Below, piece after piece: positions 8,801-15,946 of a stretch of DNA of 64,000 nt (the first letter of the stretch is position 1; each line of letters starts with the position of its first letter). Made by a program: the position numbers and the translations under genes. This DNA is from Planctomycetota bacterium (lineage in GTDB: Bacteria > Planctomycetota > J058): the NCBI GenBank assembly GCA_023954375.1, contig JAMLIC010000009.1:124001-188000 (forward strand), in the 5' to 3' direction. The notes under the pieces are model-generated. The model saw nothing but the letters and a program-made list of their open reading frames with translations. It did no database searches and was not told the DNA's origin.

Positions 8801-11800
8801 CGGCGGCGCTCCGGGCCGCGCCCGCGCCTTCGCGCGAGGCTCGCTCGGCGACTTCGCCTCCTCGTCGCTCGGCGGCTTCTCTCTCCCGCGCGGCGGGTTC
8901 GCCGGCTTCACCTCCCTCGGCGCCGTGCCGGGCGGCGGGGTGCCGCGCGGCTTCTCGCTCCCGGGCGGCGCTGCAGCGCGCGGCTTCGCGTTGCCGGGCG
9001 GGGGTCTCGGCTCGACCGGGTTCCGCTTCCCGGGGAGCGCGTCGGGCTGGCCGTCGGGCGGGTCCGGCGGCACCGCGCTCGGGCTCGACTTCCAGCTCCA
9101 GGGCGCCGGGCGCGTCCCGCTGTTCCCTGGCGCGGGCCTGTCGTGGCGCGCGATGCCCTTCAGCGCCGCGCCGGGTCCCTTGCTGCGCGCCCTCCGCGGC
9201 GTGGCCATGCCGACCTCGGCGGCCGGCTGGCGCGCGGCGCTGCCGTCCTTGGGCAGCGGCGCGCCGTCGGGGCCGTGGGGCGGCGCCGGGTACCTCGCCG
9301 CTGGTGGCTCCGGCCTCCCGGGCGGCTTCACGCGCGGGCTGGCGACCGGCATGAGCGGGTTCGGCGGCGCGTTCCGCCTGCCGTGGGCGGGGCGCTCGCC
9401 GTCCCCCGCCGCGTTCATGCCGGCGCTCGGCAGCCTGCCGCTGCTGGCCGCCGCCTCCGCTCCGCTCCCGTTCGGCGCCCTGCCCGCCGCGTCCGGCGGC
9501 GCCTGGTCCGGCCGCGGCGTCTTCTCGATGCCCTCGAGCGGTCGGTCGACGGCGCCCTTCGCCGGTGGGTTCGGCCGGTTCGCGGGCTTCCCGTCGTTCG
9601 GTGGCACGCGCTCGTTCGTCGCCCCACGCGGCGGCGCTGGCTTCGAGGCCTTCGGCGGCCTCCCGGCGTTCACTTCGTTCGGCGGGGCTCGCGCCATGGG
9701 CGGCTTCGGCGTCGGGCTGCCGACGTTCGGGGGTCTCCCGAGGTCCGGCGGCCTCCCGACGTTCGGCGGCCCCCCGACCTTCGGCGGGCTCCCGACGTTC
9801 GGCGGCCCCCCGGCCTTCGGCGGGCTCCCGACGTTCGGCGCCGGCGCGCTGACGCTCCCCGGATGGCCCTCGCTCGGCGGCTTTGGCGGCGGCTTCGCGG
9901 CGATGCCCGGCGCGCTCGGCTTGCCGGGGGCCCGGTCCGGCGGTCACGGCCTGCGCCGCGTCAGCGGCGAAGGCGCGTTCACGGCCTCCCGGTCCGGCGG
10001 ATTCGGCCTCGACGTGCCGTTCCGCCTGCCCGCCGCCAGCGCCGCCGCCGGCGCGTGGGCGCGTGTGGACGGACCCTGGCTGGGCGGGCTCGCGCTTCGC
10101 CCCTCCGGGGCGGGGTCGTGGTCGGCGAAGGCCGCCGCTCCGGGCGGCTTCGCGCTGCCCATCGGCGGCGCCTCGTGGCCGGGCGGCGCCTCGTGGCCGG
10201 GGCTGCCGGGCGGCGTCTCGCTGCCGGGCGGCGTCTCGCTGCCGGGCGGCGTCTCGCTGCCGGGCGGCTTCTCGCTGCCGGGGCTGCCGGGCGGCTTCTC
10301 GCTGCCGCCGGGTCGTCGGCCGGGCAGGGTCGCCCGGGCGGTCGCGGGGCCAGGCGGCTTCTCCCGGAGCGGCGTGGCCGGGTTCGGGGAGGCGAGCCTC
10401 TCCGGCTTCGCCGGCTTCGCGCTGCCGGGCGGCGCGCCGGCCTTCGCGCCGGCCCCGGGCTCCATGCCCCTGGGCCCGTCCGGCCCGGCGCGGTCGACCC
10501 GCGCGGCGGGCGCGGCGGTCGCGCTCCCCCGCGGCGGCTGGGCGACCGGTGGCTTCCGCGGCCAGCTCCCCGCCTGGGGCGCGGGCGCGCTGAGCATGCC
10601 CGCGGCGCTGCCCCCCTGGCAGCTCCCGATCGACGGCCTGGTCGGTCCCCGCGGGCTGGTGCGGCCGGGATCCCTCGTCGGGCTCGAGGCCGCAGCCCGC
10701 GCCTCGGTCCCGGGCGCGGGCGCCGGGCTCGCGCTCCCGGCGAGCCTCGCCGCCCGGCTGGGGGTCGACCCGGCCCTCGGCGCCTCCGGGACGTGGGGGC
10801 TCGAGGCGCCGGCGGGCGCCTTCGGTCTGCCCTCCTTCGGCCTGCCCGCCGCCTCAGGTCCGGCGGGCGCGCCCGGCGCAGACCTGGCGTCCTTGCTCGT
10901 TCCCGACGGGCTCGGCCCGATCGCGTGGCCGGGCCTCGAGCGGCCGCGCGCGGGCGCGCTGGGCCAGGCGCGGCCGTCCGGCGGCGCGTCCCGCCTCGAC
11001 GGCGCGTGGCTCGGGGAGACCTGGGGCGGCCCCCGGGGCGGGGCGATGGAGCTGCCGCGCGTCGCGGTGCCCTTCCCGGCGCTCACGCCGGGCGCCGACC
11101 TCGCGCGGCACCTCATGGGCCTGCCGGGCGACCCGGCGAGCCGGGGGGCGATGCAGCTCGGCCGCTACGACGCGGCGGCCTGGTCGCGCCTCGGCGACGG
11201 TGGCCTGATGCGGCCGGGCGGCTGGTCGAGCCTGGCCGCGCACGACCTGGCGCGCCCGGTCGTCGGCTTCCGCGACGCGGCGCGCCTCGCGACCGCGCGC
11301 CCCGGCGCGCGCCGGGGCGGCGCGGGCGCCCGCGCGTGGGCGCCCGCGGAGCGCGGCGCGCCGCGCTCTGCGCTCGACCTCGCCGGGCTCGCGGCGGGGC
11401 CGCGCGTCGTCCCCGGGGTCCGCGACCTGGTGGACGCGCCGCCCGGGGCCCTCGTCGCCGCGGGTCGCCGCCCCGGCGGGGCGGCCGCGCCCTCGGCCGC
11501 GCCGAGGCTCGGCGGCGGCCGTCCCGCGCTCCCCGCCGGGCTCCCCGCGCGCGGCGGTCGCCCCGTCGTCGGTCCGGCCGTCGGTCCGGTTGGTGGCCGC
11601 TCCGGCCCCCACGCCGGGGCGCAGCTCGGCCGCGCCGGCGCCTCGCGTGGCGCTCCGGCGGTCACCGCCGGCGTGGCGCCGACGCGGGCGGCCGGGGCCA
11701 CGGGGCCAGGCGCGGCGGACCTCGCGGACGTGCGCCCGCGCGTCATGCCGGGCTGGCAGGCGCTCGCGGCGGAGCAGCTCGACGGCGGCGAGCCCGTGTT

Positions 11801-12719
11801 CGCCTACGGCGTCGGTGCCGATGCGGCGACGGGCTCGCTCCGGCCCCTGGGCTCGAAGGCCGAGCTCGTGGCGCCGGCGCGCGAGGCGGCGGTGACGACG
11901 CCCTGGGGCGCGCTGCCGCTCGGCCGGGCGGGCTCGGACGGCGCCGCGCTCGTGGGCGCCCTGCGGCCGCTCGTCGAGGCGCGGGGCGACCGGGGCCACG
12001 TCGCCCGGCGGCTGGTCGACCAGGGGCTCTCGCCGCGCCTCGCCTCGCGCGCGGCTGCCCTGCTCGGCGGCGGCGGCCCGCGGACGGACGCCCGCGGCCA
12101 CCATGGACCCGCCCCGCTGGCCCTGCCCGCCGGGCCGGGCGCGAGCTGGCGCGCCCTCGCCGGCGGCGGCCTCGGCGCGCCGGCGCTCGGCGGCGGCTGG
12201 CTCGAGGTCGGCCCGCGCGGCGCGCCCAGGTCGGGGGCGCGCCGTTCGGCCAGACCGCGGGAGGCGCCCCGAGCGGCGGAGCGGCGTCGTCCTTCGTGCG
12301 CCCGGTCGGCCGCGCGGTCGCCCCCGGGGCGACGGCGGGCGGCGCCCCCGCGACGTCCCTCGCCGCGGGCGCCCCGGCCCAGGTGCTCCTCGGCCGCGCG
12401 CAGGCCTCGGCCGCGCCGGCGGGCGCCAGGGGCGCCCTCGACCCCGCCCTGCTCGGCCTCCTGGGCCAGGGGCCCATGCGTCGGGGCGCCTCGGGGGTCG
12501 GCTGGCTCGGCCCGAGGACCTCCGCGCGGCTGGACGCGTCGCCGGCCCGTGACCCGTCCGGCGCCCTGCCGCTGCCCCTGCGCGAGTTCGTGCGCGGGGG
12601 TGCGGTCCCCGTGCGCGTCGGGGCGACCTCGGACGTGGGCGCGCTGCCCGGGGCCGCCCCGGCGGCCGCCGCCGCAGGGCCGACCGCCCCGCCGGCGCCG
12701 GCGCGCGACGAGGAGCTGA
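5865..12719 (+). CDS. Giant Gly/Pro/Ser/Leu-rich repeat protein of the CIS locus (frame changes near 12.23 kb)
   Basis: ATG at 5865 follows GGGACGGGAGGCCC. Residues 1-460 look globular and mostly helical. From about residue 465 the protein becomes a low-complexity chain of short motifs: GGxGG blocks, FSLPGG hexapeptides near 8607-8812 and 10195-10310, LPTFGG units near 9725-9845, and GGF/GGA segments, with no Cys and few charged residues. This extends to about residue 1,600; the rest is less regular but Gly/Ala/Pro rich. Coding character leaves this frame near 12215-12245 and continues in the next frame to 13105, so the true product is about 2,413 aa if one base is missing. It sits between the coiled-coil gene and the LysM adaptor gene. 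No homologue recognised; tape-measure-like, fibre-like or cargo roles are all possible. Confidence 0.7.
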   Translation: MSKGWSERVEEARGRLAGLRARAAGPERHAEEVAVAASFVALAREAAGLDEDVPVRFDASISGAHYDAHGALRVGPLALDPARPRLRGVVARTGPAGEVEPVALGADLSAWAVAIERGTFEPREGRVLVDAARRLIERLPVRPDAQALGALAALAAAERALPSGALRGELRHVVRAAVTDRLVVLDAQGQGPLAARLALAIAITFDGSGLLVPGALERQVAALLGEEPPPPPMTADDLAGAEVARLEEALGEVVREVIGGDPAAAAAAAARLAEASAAAEGATPAMARAVLRLGFARAAGQVRDPAGLRRLAEGFRPVLGSDALRGAALPEVLRAWAEAKDAPAERTGDPVVDTLAERLFRRGDAFEAAAPLARRPSLAAALRLGVERRLTRFSIGSRALDSALRLGLFAEDRLTRFDRRFRAFEALLSVSEQAGTLGLFSEFEAFAELDIAGVGSLVLPTVPPVGGDGASLAGGGGFDLGGGMFGGLGGMGGFGGFGGLGGEGLPKLDGKALAAMAAAMGGAMGGQGGGLGGGGLARLMGGKLSPQMLQAIARLAGRGTGALAALLGGGGAASLLRQGGALRALAALGGLGGGGGLRLGGGGGALRLGSLGAMRGAGHLALGLSGGFSAGFSAAFASPGGLRGALLLPSLVRQSMSLPRGGSTSFGALFGGSSLRGLTPLGGAASSGFRLGSQGIAFGGGASGASLPSFSPSPSLRLGGGLPASGLRLGGVGGGVGASSHGLGAMPSFSMPSIGGRGFGGSFGRAPGWYGLPTRGPLHDFALDGFGRPRLSVAGTGGAWSGGGSSFATGGLGGPAWLKGLPGGLSYRPLPGGLVGASRGAPVAFAGGAFRPVGSGSGLPSGFLGLPSGSGLAGFRGLSVLGGAGRFAFPGARFAFAGVGAPGGFASPGGPSGGGFSLPGGFSLPGGFSLPGGFSLPGGASFRGGASFPGGSSLPGGATFPRGFSLPGGASFPGGFSLPGGAPGRARAFARGSLGDFASSSLGGFSLPRGGFAGFTSLGAVPGGGVPRGFSLPGGAAARGFALPGGGLGSTGFRFPGSASGWPSGGSGGTALGLDFQLQGAGRVPLFPGAGLSWRAMPFSAAPGPLLRALRGVAMPTSAAGWRAALPSLGSGAPSGPWGGAGYLAAGGSGLPGGFTRGLATGMSGFGGAFRLPWAGRSPSPAAFMPALGSLPLLAAASAPLPFGALPAASGGAWSGRGVFSMPSSGRSTAPFAGGFGRFAGFPSFGGTRSFVAPRGGAGFEAFGGLPAFTSFGGARAMGGFGVGLPTFGGLPRSGGLPTFGGPPTFGGLPTFGGPPAFGGLPTFGAGALTLPGWPSLGGFGGGFAAMPGALGLPGARSGGHGLRRVSGEGAFTASRSGGFGLDVPFRLPAASAAAGAWARVDGPWLGGLALRPSGAGSWSAKAAAPGGFALPIGGASWPGGASWPGLPGGVSLPGGVSLPGGVSLPGGFSLPGLPGGFSLPPGRRPGRVARAVAGPGGFSRSGVAGFGEASLSGFAGFALPGGAPAFAPAPGSMPLGPSGPARSTRAAGAAVALPRGGWATGGFRGQLPAWGAGALSMPAALPPWQLPIDGLVGPRGLVRPGSLVGLEAAARASVPGAGAGLALPASLAARLGVDPALGASGTWGLEAPAGAFGLPSFGLPAASGPAGAPGADLASLLVPDGLGPIAWPGLERPRAGALGQARPSGGASRLDGAWLGETWGGPRGGAMELPRVAVPFPALTPGADLARHLMGLPGDPASRGAMQLGRYDAAAWSRLGDGGLMRPGGWSSLAAHDLARPVVGFRDAARLATARPGARRGGAGARAWAPAERGAPRSALDLAGLAAGPRVVPGVRDLVDAPPGALVAAGRRPGGAAAPSAAPRLGGGRPALPAGLPARGGRPVVGPAVGPVGGRSGPHAGAQLGRAGASRGAPAVTAGVAPTRAAGATGPGAADLADVRPRVMPGWQALAAEQLDGGEPVFAYGVGADAATGSLRPLGSKAELVAPAREAAVTTPWGALPLGRAGSDGAALVGALRPLVEARGDRGHVARRLVDQGLSPRLASRAAALLGGGGPRTDARGHHGPAPLALPAGPGASWRALAGGGLGAPALGGGWLEVGPRGAPRSGARRSARPREAPRAAERRRPSCARSAARSPPGRRRAAPPRRPSPRAPRPRCSSAARRPRPRRRAPGAPSTPPCSASWARGPCVGAPRGSAGSARGPPRGWTRRRPVTRPAPCRCPCASSCAGVRSPCASGRPRTWARCPGPPRRPPPQGRPPRRRRRATRS
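8607..8812 (+). repeat. 18-nt tandem repeat encoding FSLPGG units
   Basis: Within the giant gene, about eleven consecutive copies of an 18-base unit (GGCGGCTTCTCGCTCCCC and variants) encode GG-[FAS]-[SA]-[LF]-P. The first four copies are almost identical, so this array is recent or actively homogenised and may vary in copy number. It is in frame and part of the protein, not a CRISPR array. Confidence 0.85.
10190..10312 (+). repeat. Second SLPGG-encoding tandem repeat array
   Basis: A second run of 18-base units (GGCGTCTCGCTGCCG and variants) encodes GGVSLPGGVSLPGG-type repeats with two GLPGG interruptions. The codons differ from the 8.6 kb array (CTGCCG rather than CTCCCC), so the two arrays expanded independently. 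Confidence 0.8.
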
Positions 12720-13105
12720 TCCGCCCGGCCGCGCCCGTCCAGATCGTCCCCGGCGCGGGCGCGCAGGGCCCCGGCCGCGCCCCGGACGTCGCGCCCGGGG
12801 AGGCCGGGCCGATGCCCGCCCCGTCGCGGCGCGTCGCCGCCCCGCGGCGGAGCGGCGCGTCGCGTCGCGTGGACATGGAGCACACGAGCCTCGTCGCCGG
12901 CGCGGCCGGGGGCGGGGTCCTCCGCAAGCACGACGCGGTCGACGCCGAGGGCGGCGGCGACGCGGGCGAGCTCCGGCCCGCCCGGGAGGCCTCGTCCACC
13001 CAGGCGGCCGTCCCGACGCCGCCGGCCGACCTGAGCCTGCTCGTCAACCAGATCTACGCCCAGCTCAAGCGCGAGCTCCTGATCGAGCGCGAGCGGAAGG
13101 GGTAG
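12235..13105 (+). CDS. C-terminal part of the giant CIS protein, in the shifted frame
   Basis: From about 12235 the coding signal is in the frame that ends with TAG at 13103-13105. It reads GGAPFGQTAGG and onward without a start codon of its own, in the same low-complexity style as the preceding gene. It then gives a more ordinary stretch (MEHTSLVAGAAGG, LRKHDAVDAEGG) and ends LSLLVNQIYAQLKRELLIER plus ERKG. That amphipathic terminal helix (IYxxLKRELxxERER) resembles C-termini of proteins encoded just before the LysM gene in other CIS loci. One base lost in the G5 run at 12233-12237 (GGGGG instead of six) would join both parts exactly. Best read as one gene with an apparent -1 shift. Confidence 0.7.
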
Positions 13106-13213
13106 CCGGGATGCGTTCTACAATTCCAGGCGGCGCGGCCCCCGGGCGGCGCGCCCGGGCCGCGAGGTATCATGCCGGTGCTCGCACCGGTGATCGGCCC
13201 GGCGGGAGGGCTC

Positions 13214-13846
13214 ATGTCGCTCGTCAAGGCTGAGATCAAGAACCTCGACACGAACGCCTCGCTCACGGTCTGCTTCAACCCGCGCGAGTACGTCTTCTCG
13301 AAGACCGCGCCGTGGGCCGAGCACCACATCCAGGGCCTCGACGCGCCGGCGTACGAGTGGACGAGCGGCGCGCCGATGAAGCTCGACGTCGAGCTGTTCT
13401 TCGACGCCTACGAGCTCGAGGGCGAGGCGCGCGACGTGCGCCAGTGGACCGACGAGCTCGAGGTGTTCCAGCTCGTCAACGCCGACAAGCACCGCCCGCC
13501 GATCCTGCTCTTCGTGTGGGGCAAGAAGCTCAACTTCAAGTGCGTGCTGCGGAACCTGGCGATCCGCTTCACCATGTTCCTCGACGACGGCACGCCGGTG
13601 CGCGCGGTGGCGAGCTGCACCTTCACGGAGTACTCGACGCCCGAGGAGCAGCTCCAGTCGAAGCCGCGCCACTCGCCGGACCACACGAAGCGGCGGATCG
13701 TGAAGCAAGGCGACACGCTCTCGTGGATCGCCGGCAAGGAGTACGGCAACCCCGCCGAGTGGCGGATCATCGCCGAGGCCAACGGGATCGACGACCCGAT
13801 GAACCTCACGGTGGGCCAGGAGCTCCTCATCCCGCCGCTCTACTGA
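13214..13846 (+). CDS. CIS tube/spike adaptor protein with LysM domain (Afp7-like)
   Basis: 210 aa from the ATG at 13214, chosen over the upstream ATG at 13172 because GGGAGGG sits 4 bases before it and MSLVKAEIKNLDTNASLTV is the usual N-terminus of this family. Residues 1-150 form the tube-initiator fold (FNPREYVFSKTAPW, LDVELFFDAYELEG, FTMFLDDGTPVRA). Residues 158-208 are a LysM domain: IVKQGDTLSWIAGKEYG, then WRIIAEANGI and GQELLIPP. In Afp/PVC the equivalent sits between inner tube and spike. The spike (VgrG-like) gene normally follows directly but does not here, so the locus order is broken after this gene. Confidence 0.88.
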   Translation: MSLVKAEIKNLDTNASLTVCFNPREYVFSKTAPWAEHHIQGLDAPAYEWTSGAPMKLDVELFFDAYELEGEARDVRQWTDELEVFQLVNADKHRPPILLFVWGKKLNFKCVLRNLAIRFTMFLDDGTPVRAVASCTFTEYSTPEEQLQSKPRHSPDHTKRRIVKQGDTLSWIAGKEYGNPAEWRIIAEANGIDDPMNLTVGQELLIPPLY

Positions 13847-13847
13847 C

Positions 13848-14564
13848 GTGGCCGGGGGCGGGCCGCACCCCGCGGACGCCGCGCTGTTCGCGCCCGACCA
13901 GCGCCCGCGCCTGCGCGCGGCGGCGCACGAGCTCAGGTGGCTGCGCGACCGCGGCTACTCGCTCGACGGGGCGCTGAAGCTCGTCGGCGACCGCCACCAG
14001 CTGCGCGACCGCCAGCGCCTGGCGATCTCGCGGGCGACGAGCGAGTCGGCGGGCGCCGCCGCGCGCGCCGCCCGCCGGGTGCCCGAGGGGGCGCCGCCGC
14101 CGGGCGCCGTGCTGATCGACGCCTTCAACGTGCTGATCACCGTCGAGACGGCGCTGCGCGGCGGCGTCCTCGTGACGACCGTCGACGGCGGGCTCAAGGA
14201 CCTGGCGGGGATCCACGGGACCTACCGCGCCAGCGCCGCCACCGACGACGCCCTCGACGCCGTGGCCCGGCGCCTCGCCGCCCGCGGCTGGCGGGCCGCG
14301 GCGGCGCGCTTCTTCATCGACGCGCCCGTCTCCAACTCCGGCCGGCTGGCCGCGCGCGTGCGCGCCCGCGCGGCGGCGACCGGCGTCGCGTGGTCGGCCG
14401 ACGTCGTCGCCGACCCCGACCAGGACCTCGCCGCGGCCCGGGGCGACGTGGTCGTGGCGACCGGCGACGCCTGCGTGCTCGACCGCTGCGGCCCGTGGAT
14501 CGACCTCGGGGCGGAGGTCGTGCGGGCGGAGGTGCCGCAGGCCTGGGTGGTGGAGCTCTTCTAG
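13848..14564 (+). CDS. DUF434 family protein
   Basis: 238 aa from GTG, one base after the LysM gene stop. The N-terminal part (AHELRWLRDRGYSLDGALKL plus VGDRHQLRDRQRLAI) is the DUF434 signature. The C-terminal part (LIDAFNVLITVETALRGG, DGGLKDLAGIHGTYR, FFIDAPVSNSGRLA) is the nuclease-like partner domain usually found with it. These proteins are widespread and uncharacterised; conserved Asp residues (IDAFN, DGG, DAPVSNSG) suggest a metal-dependent PIN/Toprim-like fold (inference). It overlaps the convergent barrel gene by 4 bases. Close linkage to the CIS gene may be fortuitous. Confidence 0.75.
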   Translation: MAGGGPHPADAALFAPDQRPRLRAAAHELRWLRDRGYSLDGALKLVGDRHQLRDRQRLAISRATSESAGAAARAARRVPEGAPPPGAVLIDAFNVLITVETALRGGVLVTTVDGGLKDLAGIHGTYRASAATDDALDAVARRLAARGWRAAAARFFIDAPVSNSGRLAARVRARAAATGVAWSADVVADPDQDLAAARGDVVVATGDACVLDRCGPWIDLGAEVVRAEVPQAWVVELF

Positions 14565-15889
14565 AACCGCATCATCACCTGCGCGTTGCCGCCGCCGAAC
14601 GTCAGGCGGTCCACGCGGAAGGTGAACTGGAAGAACGCGACGCCGAGCCCCTCGCGGAAGAGCATCTCGAGGCCGAGGCCGATCTTCGAGAGGAAGCGCT
14701 GGCTGACCGTGTGCTTGCCCTCGGCCGGGCGCACGTCGCGCAGGCCGATGAACCCGTTCTGCGTCTGACCGCGCAGGCCCAGCTGGTAGTCCTCGTGGAA
14801 CGTGGGCAGCCCGAGGACGTAGCCCACCTCGGCGTAGGCCTCCCCCCGGCGCAGCGTCTGGTCGGGCGCCCCGGCGAGGCCGACCGTCTTCTCCTCGAAC
14901 CCGTGCACGTGGAGGCCGAGGAGGACGACGTCGCTCGAGCGGCTCGAGCGCTCCCCGAGGAGCGGCGCGACGTCGACCTCGCCGGCGGCGAACACCGTCA
15001 CGGCCTCGCGGTCGAGGTCGTCGTTGGCGAGCGGCTCGGACGAGCGGCGCCGCTTGCGCGTGCGCTCGACCGACGCCTGGACGTCGGCGCGCACCCCCGG
15101 CGCCACGCGCCAGCGCGCCGCCGCGCCCGCCTCCTGCCGGCGGAAGCGGAAGGTCAGCTCGTCCTCGGGGAGCCTGAGCGTCGTCGGCAGGTCGTCCTGG
15201 AACCACGCGAGCAGCTCCAGGTCCCCCTCGAGCAGGAGCGCCCCGGCCTTGGCGCGGAAGGTCAGCGGCTCGCGCTCGTACTCCCCGCCGACCTTGTTCT
15301 TCTGGTTGTACCAGTAGTCGACCTGGATCAGGTCCAGGCGCAGCCCCAGCCACTCGCCGCGCCAGCCCAGGATCCAGCCGATGTCGGCGTGCTCCTTCTC
15401 GGCGTCGAGGAGGCCCTGGCCGCCGAAGAACAGCCCGTCGGGCGGCGGGGTGCGGCCGAGCGTGTCGAGGAGCGGGAGCGCGTAGGCGGGGCGGAAGAGG
15501 CGCACGAGCACCTCGACCTCGTTGCGCCGGTAGCGGGTATCGTGGTCCTCGTCCTCGACGAAGCGGTACTCGCCGGTGAGGTGGTTCGACCACGGCAGGC
15601 GCACGATCGCCTGCTGCCGCAGGTAGAGCTCGTCCGAGCGCAGGCTGCCGGCGGTGATGTCGTAGCCGACGGCGGTGTCGCCCCAGAACCAGCGCCACCG
15701 GGGCGAGGCGGCCTCGCCCCACGCCCAGCGGTGCGTGAGCCGCTGCCGGTAGGAAAAGACGTTCAGGAAGTACTCGTCGTTGTACTCGAAGCTCCGCGGC
15801 CCCACCTCGTCGCCGCGGAACTGGGCCCGGGCGGGCGCGGCCGCGACCGCGAGCGCGGCCAGGACGAAGCAGCAGGTCGAGGTCCTCAC
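14561..15889 (-). CDS. Outer-membrane beta-barrel protein, alginate-export-like
   Basis: 442 aa. A signal peptide (MRTSTCCFVLAALAVAAAPA, cleaved before QF) is followed by alternating-polarity strands throughout, such as LYLRQQAIVRLPWSNHLTGE, GEWLGLRLDLIQVDYWYNQK and LFREGLGVAFFQFTFRVDRL. The protein ends in Phe (VMMRF), as expected for a BAM-inserted barrel. The pattern fits the alginate-export/porin superfamily. The gene shares 4 bases with DUF434 at its 3' end. Substrate unknown; the presence of such a barrel supports a diderm envelope. Confidence 0.72.
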   Translation of the reverse strand: MRTSTCCFVLAALAVAAAPARAQFRGDEVGPRSFEYNDEYFLNVFSYRQRLTHRWAWGEAASPRWRWFWGDTAVGYDITAGSLRSDELYLRQQAIVRLPWSNHLTGEYRFVEDEDHDTRYRRNEVEVLVRLFRPAYALPLLDTLGRTPPPDGLFFGGQGLLDAEKEHADIGWILGWRGEWLGLRLDLIQVDYWYNQKNKVGGEYEREPLTFRAKAGALLLEGDLELLAWFQDDLPTTLRLPEDELTFRFRRQEAGAAARWRVAPGVRADVQASVERTRKRRRSSEPLANDDLDREAVTVFAAGEVDVAPLLGERSSRSSDVVLLGLHVHGFEEKTVGLAGAPDQTLRRGEAYAEVGYVLGLPTFHEDYQLGLRGQTQNGFIGLRDVRPAEGKHTVSQRFLSKIGLGLEMLFREGLGVAFFQFTFRVDRLTFGGGNAQVMMRF

Positions 15890-15946
15890 GTCGCCCCCTC
15901 CGCGCGGGAGGCGACCTTACCCCTCCTCCCGCGGCCCGGGCAACCG

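Noticed and set aside
8607..8812. Possible CRISPR-like direct repeats
   Set aside because: Units are 18 bases without spacers, in frame, and translate into a regular hexapeptide; no cas genes nearby.
13172..13213. Upstream ATG (13172) as start of the LysM adaptor
   Set aside because: It lacks a Shine-Dalgarno and adds 14 residues not typical of the family; the hairpin CCGGTGC-TC-GCACCGG lies there, more like a leader.
1..14564. Ordinary prophage
   Set aside because: No capsid, terminase, portal, lysis or integrase genes. The tube/sheath/DUF6760/LysM set is that of a contractile injection system.
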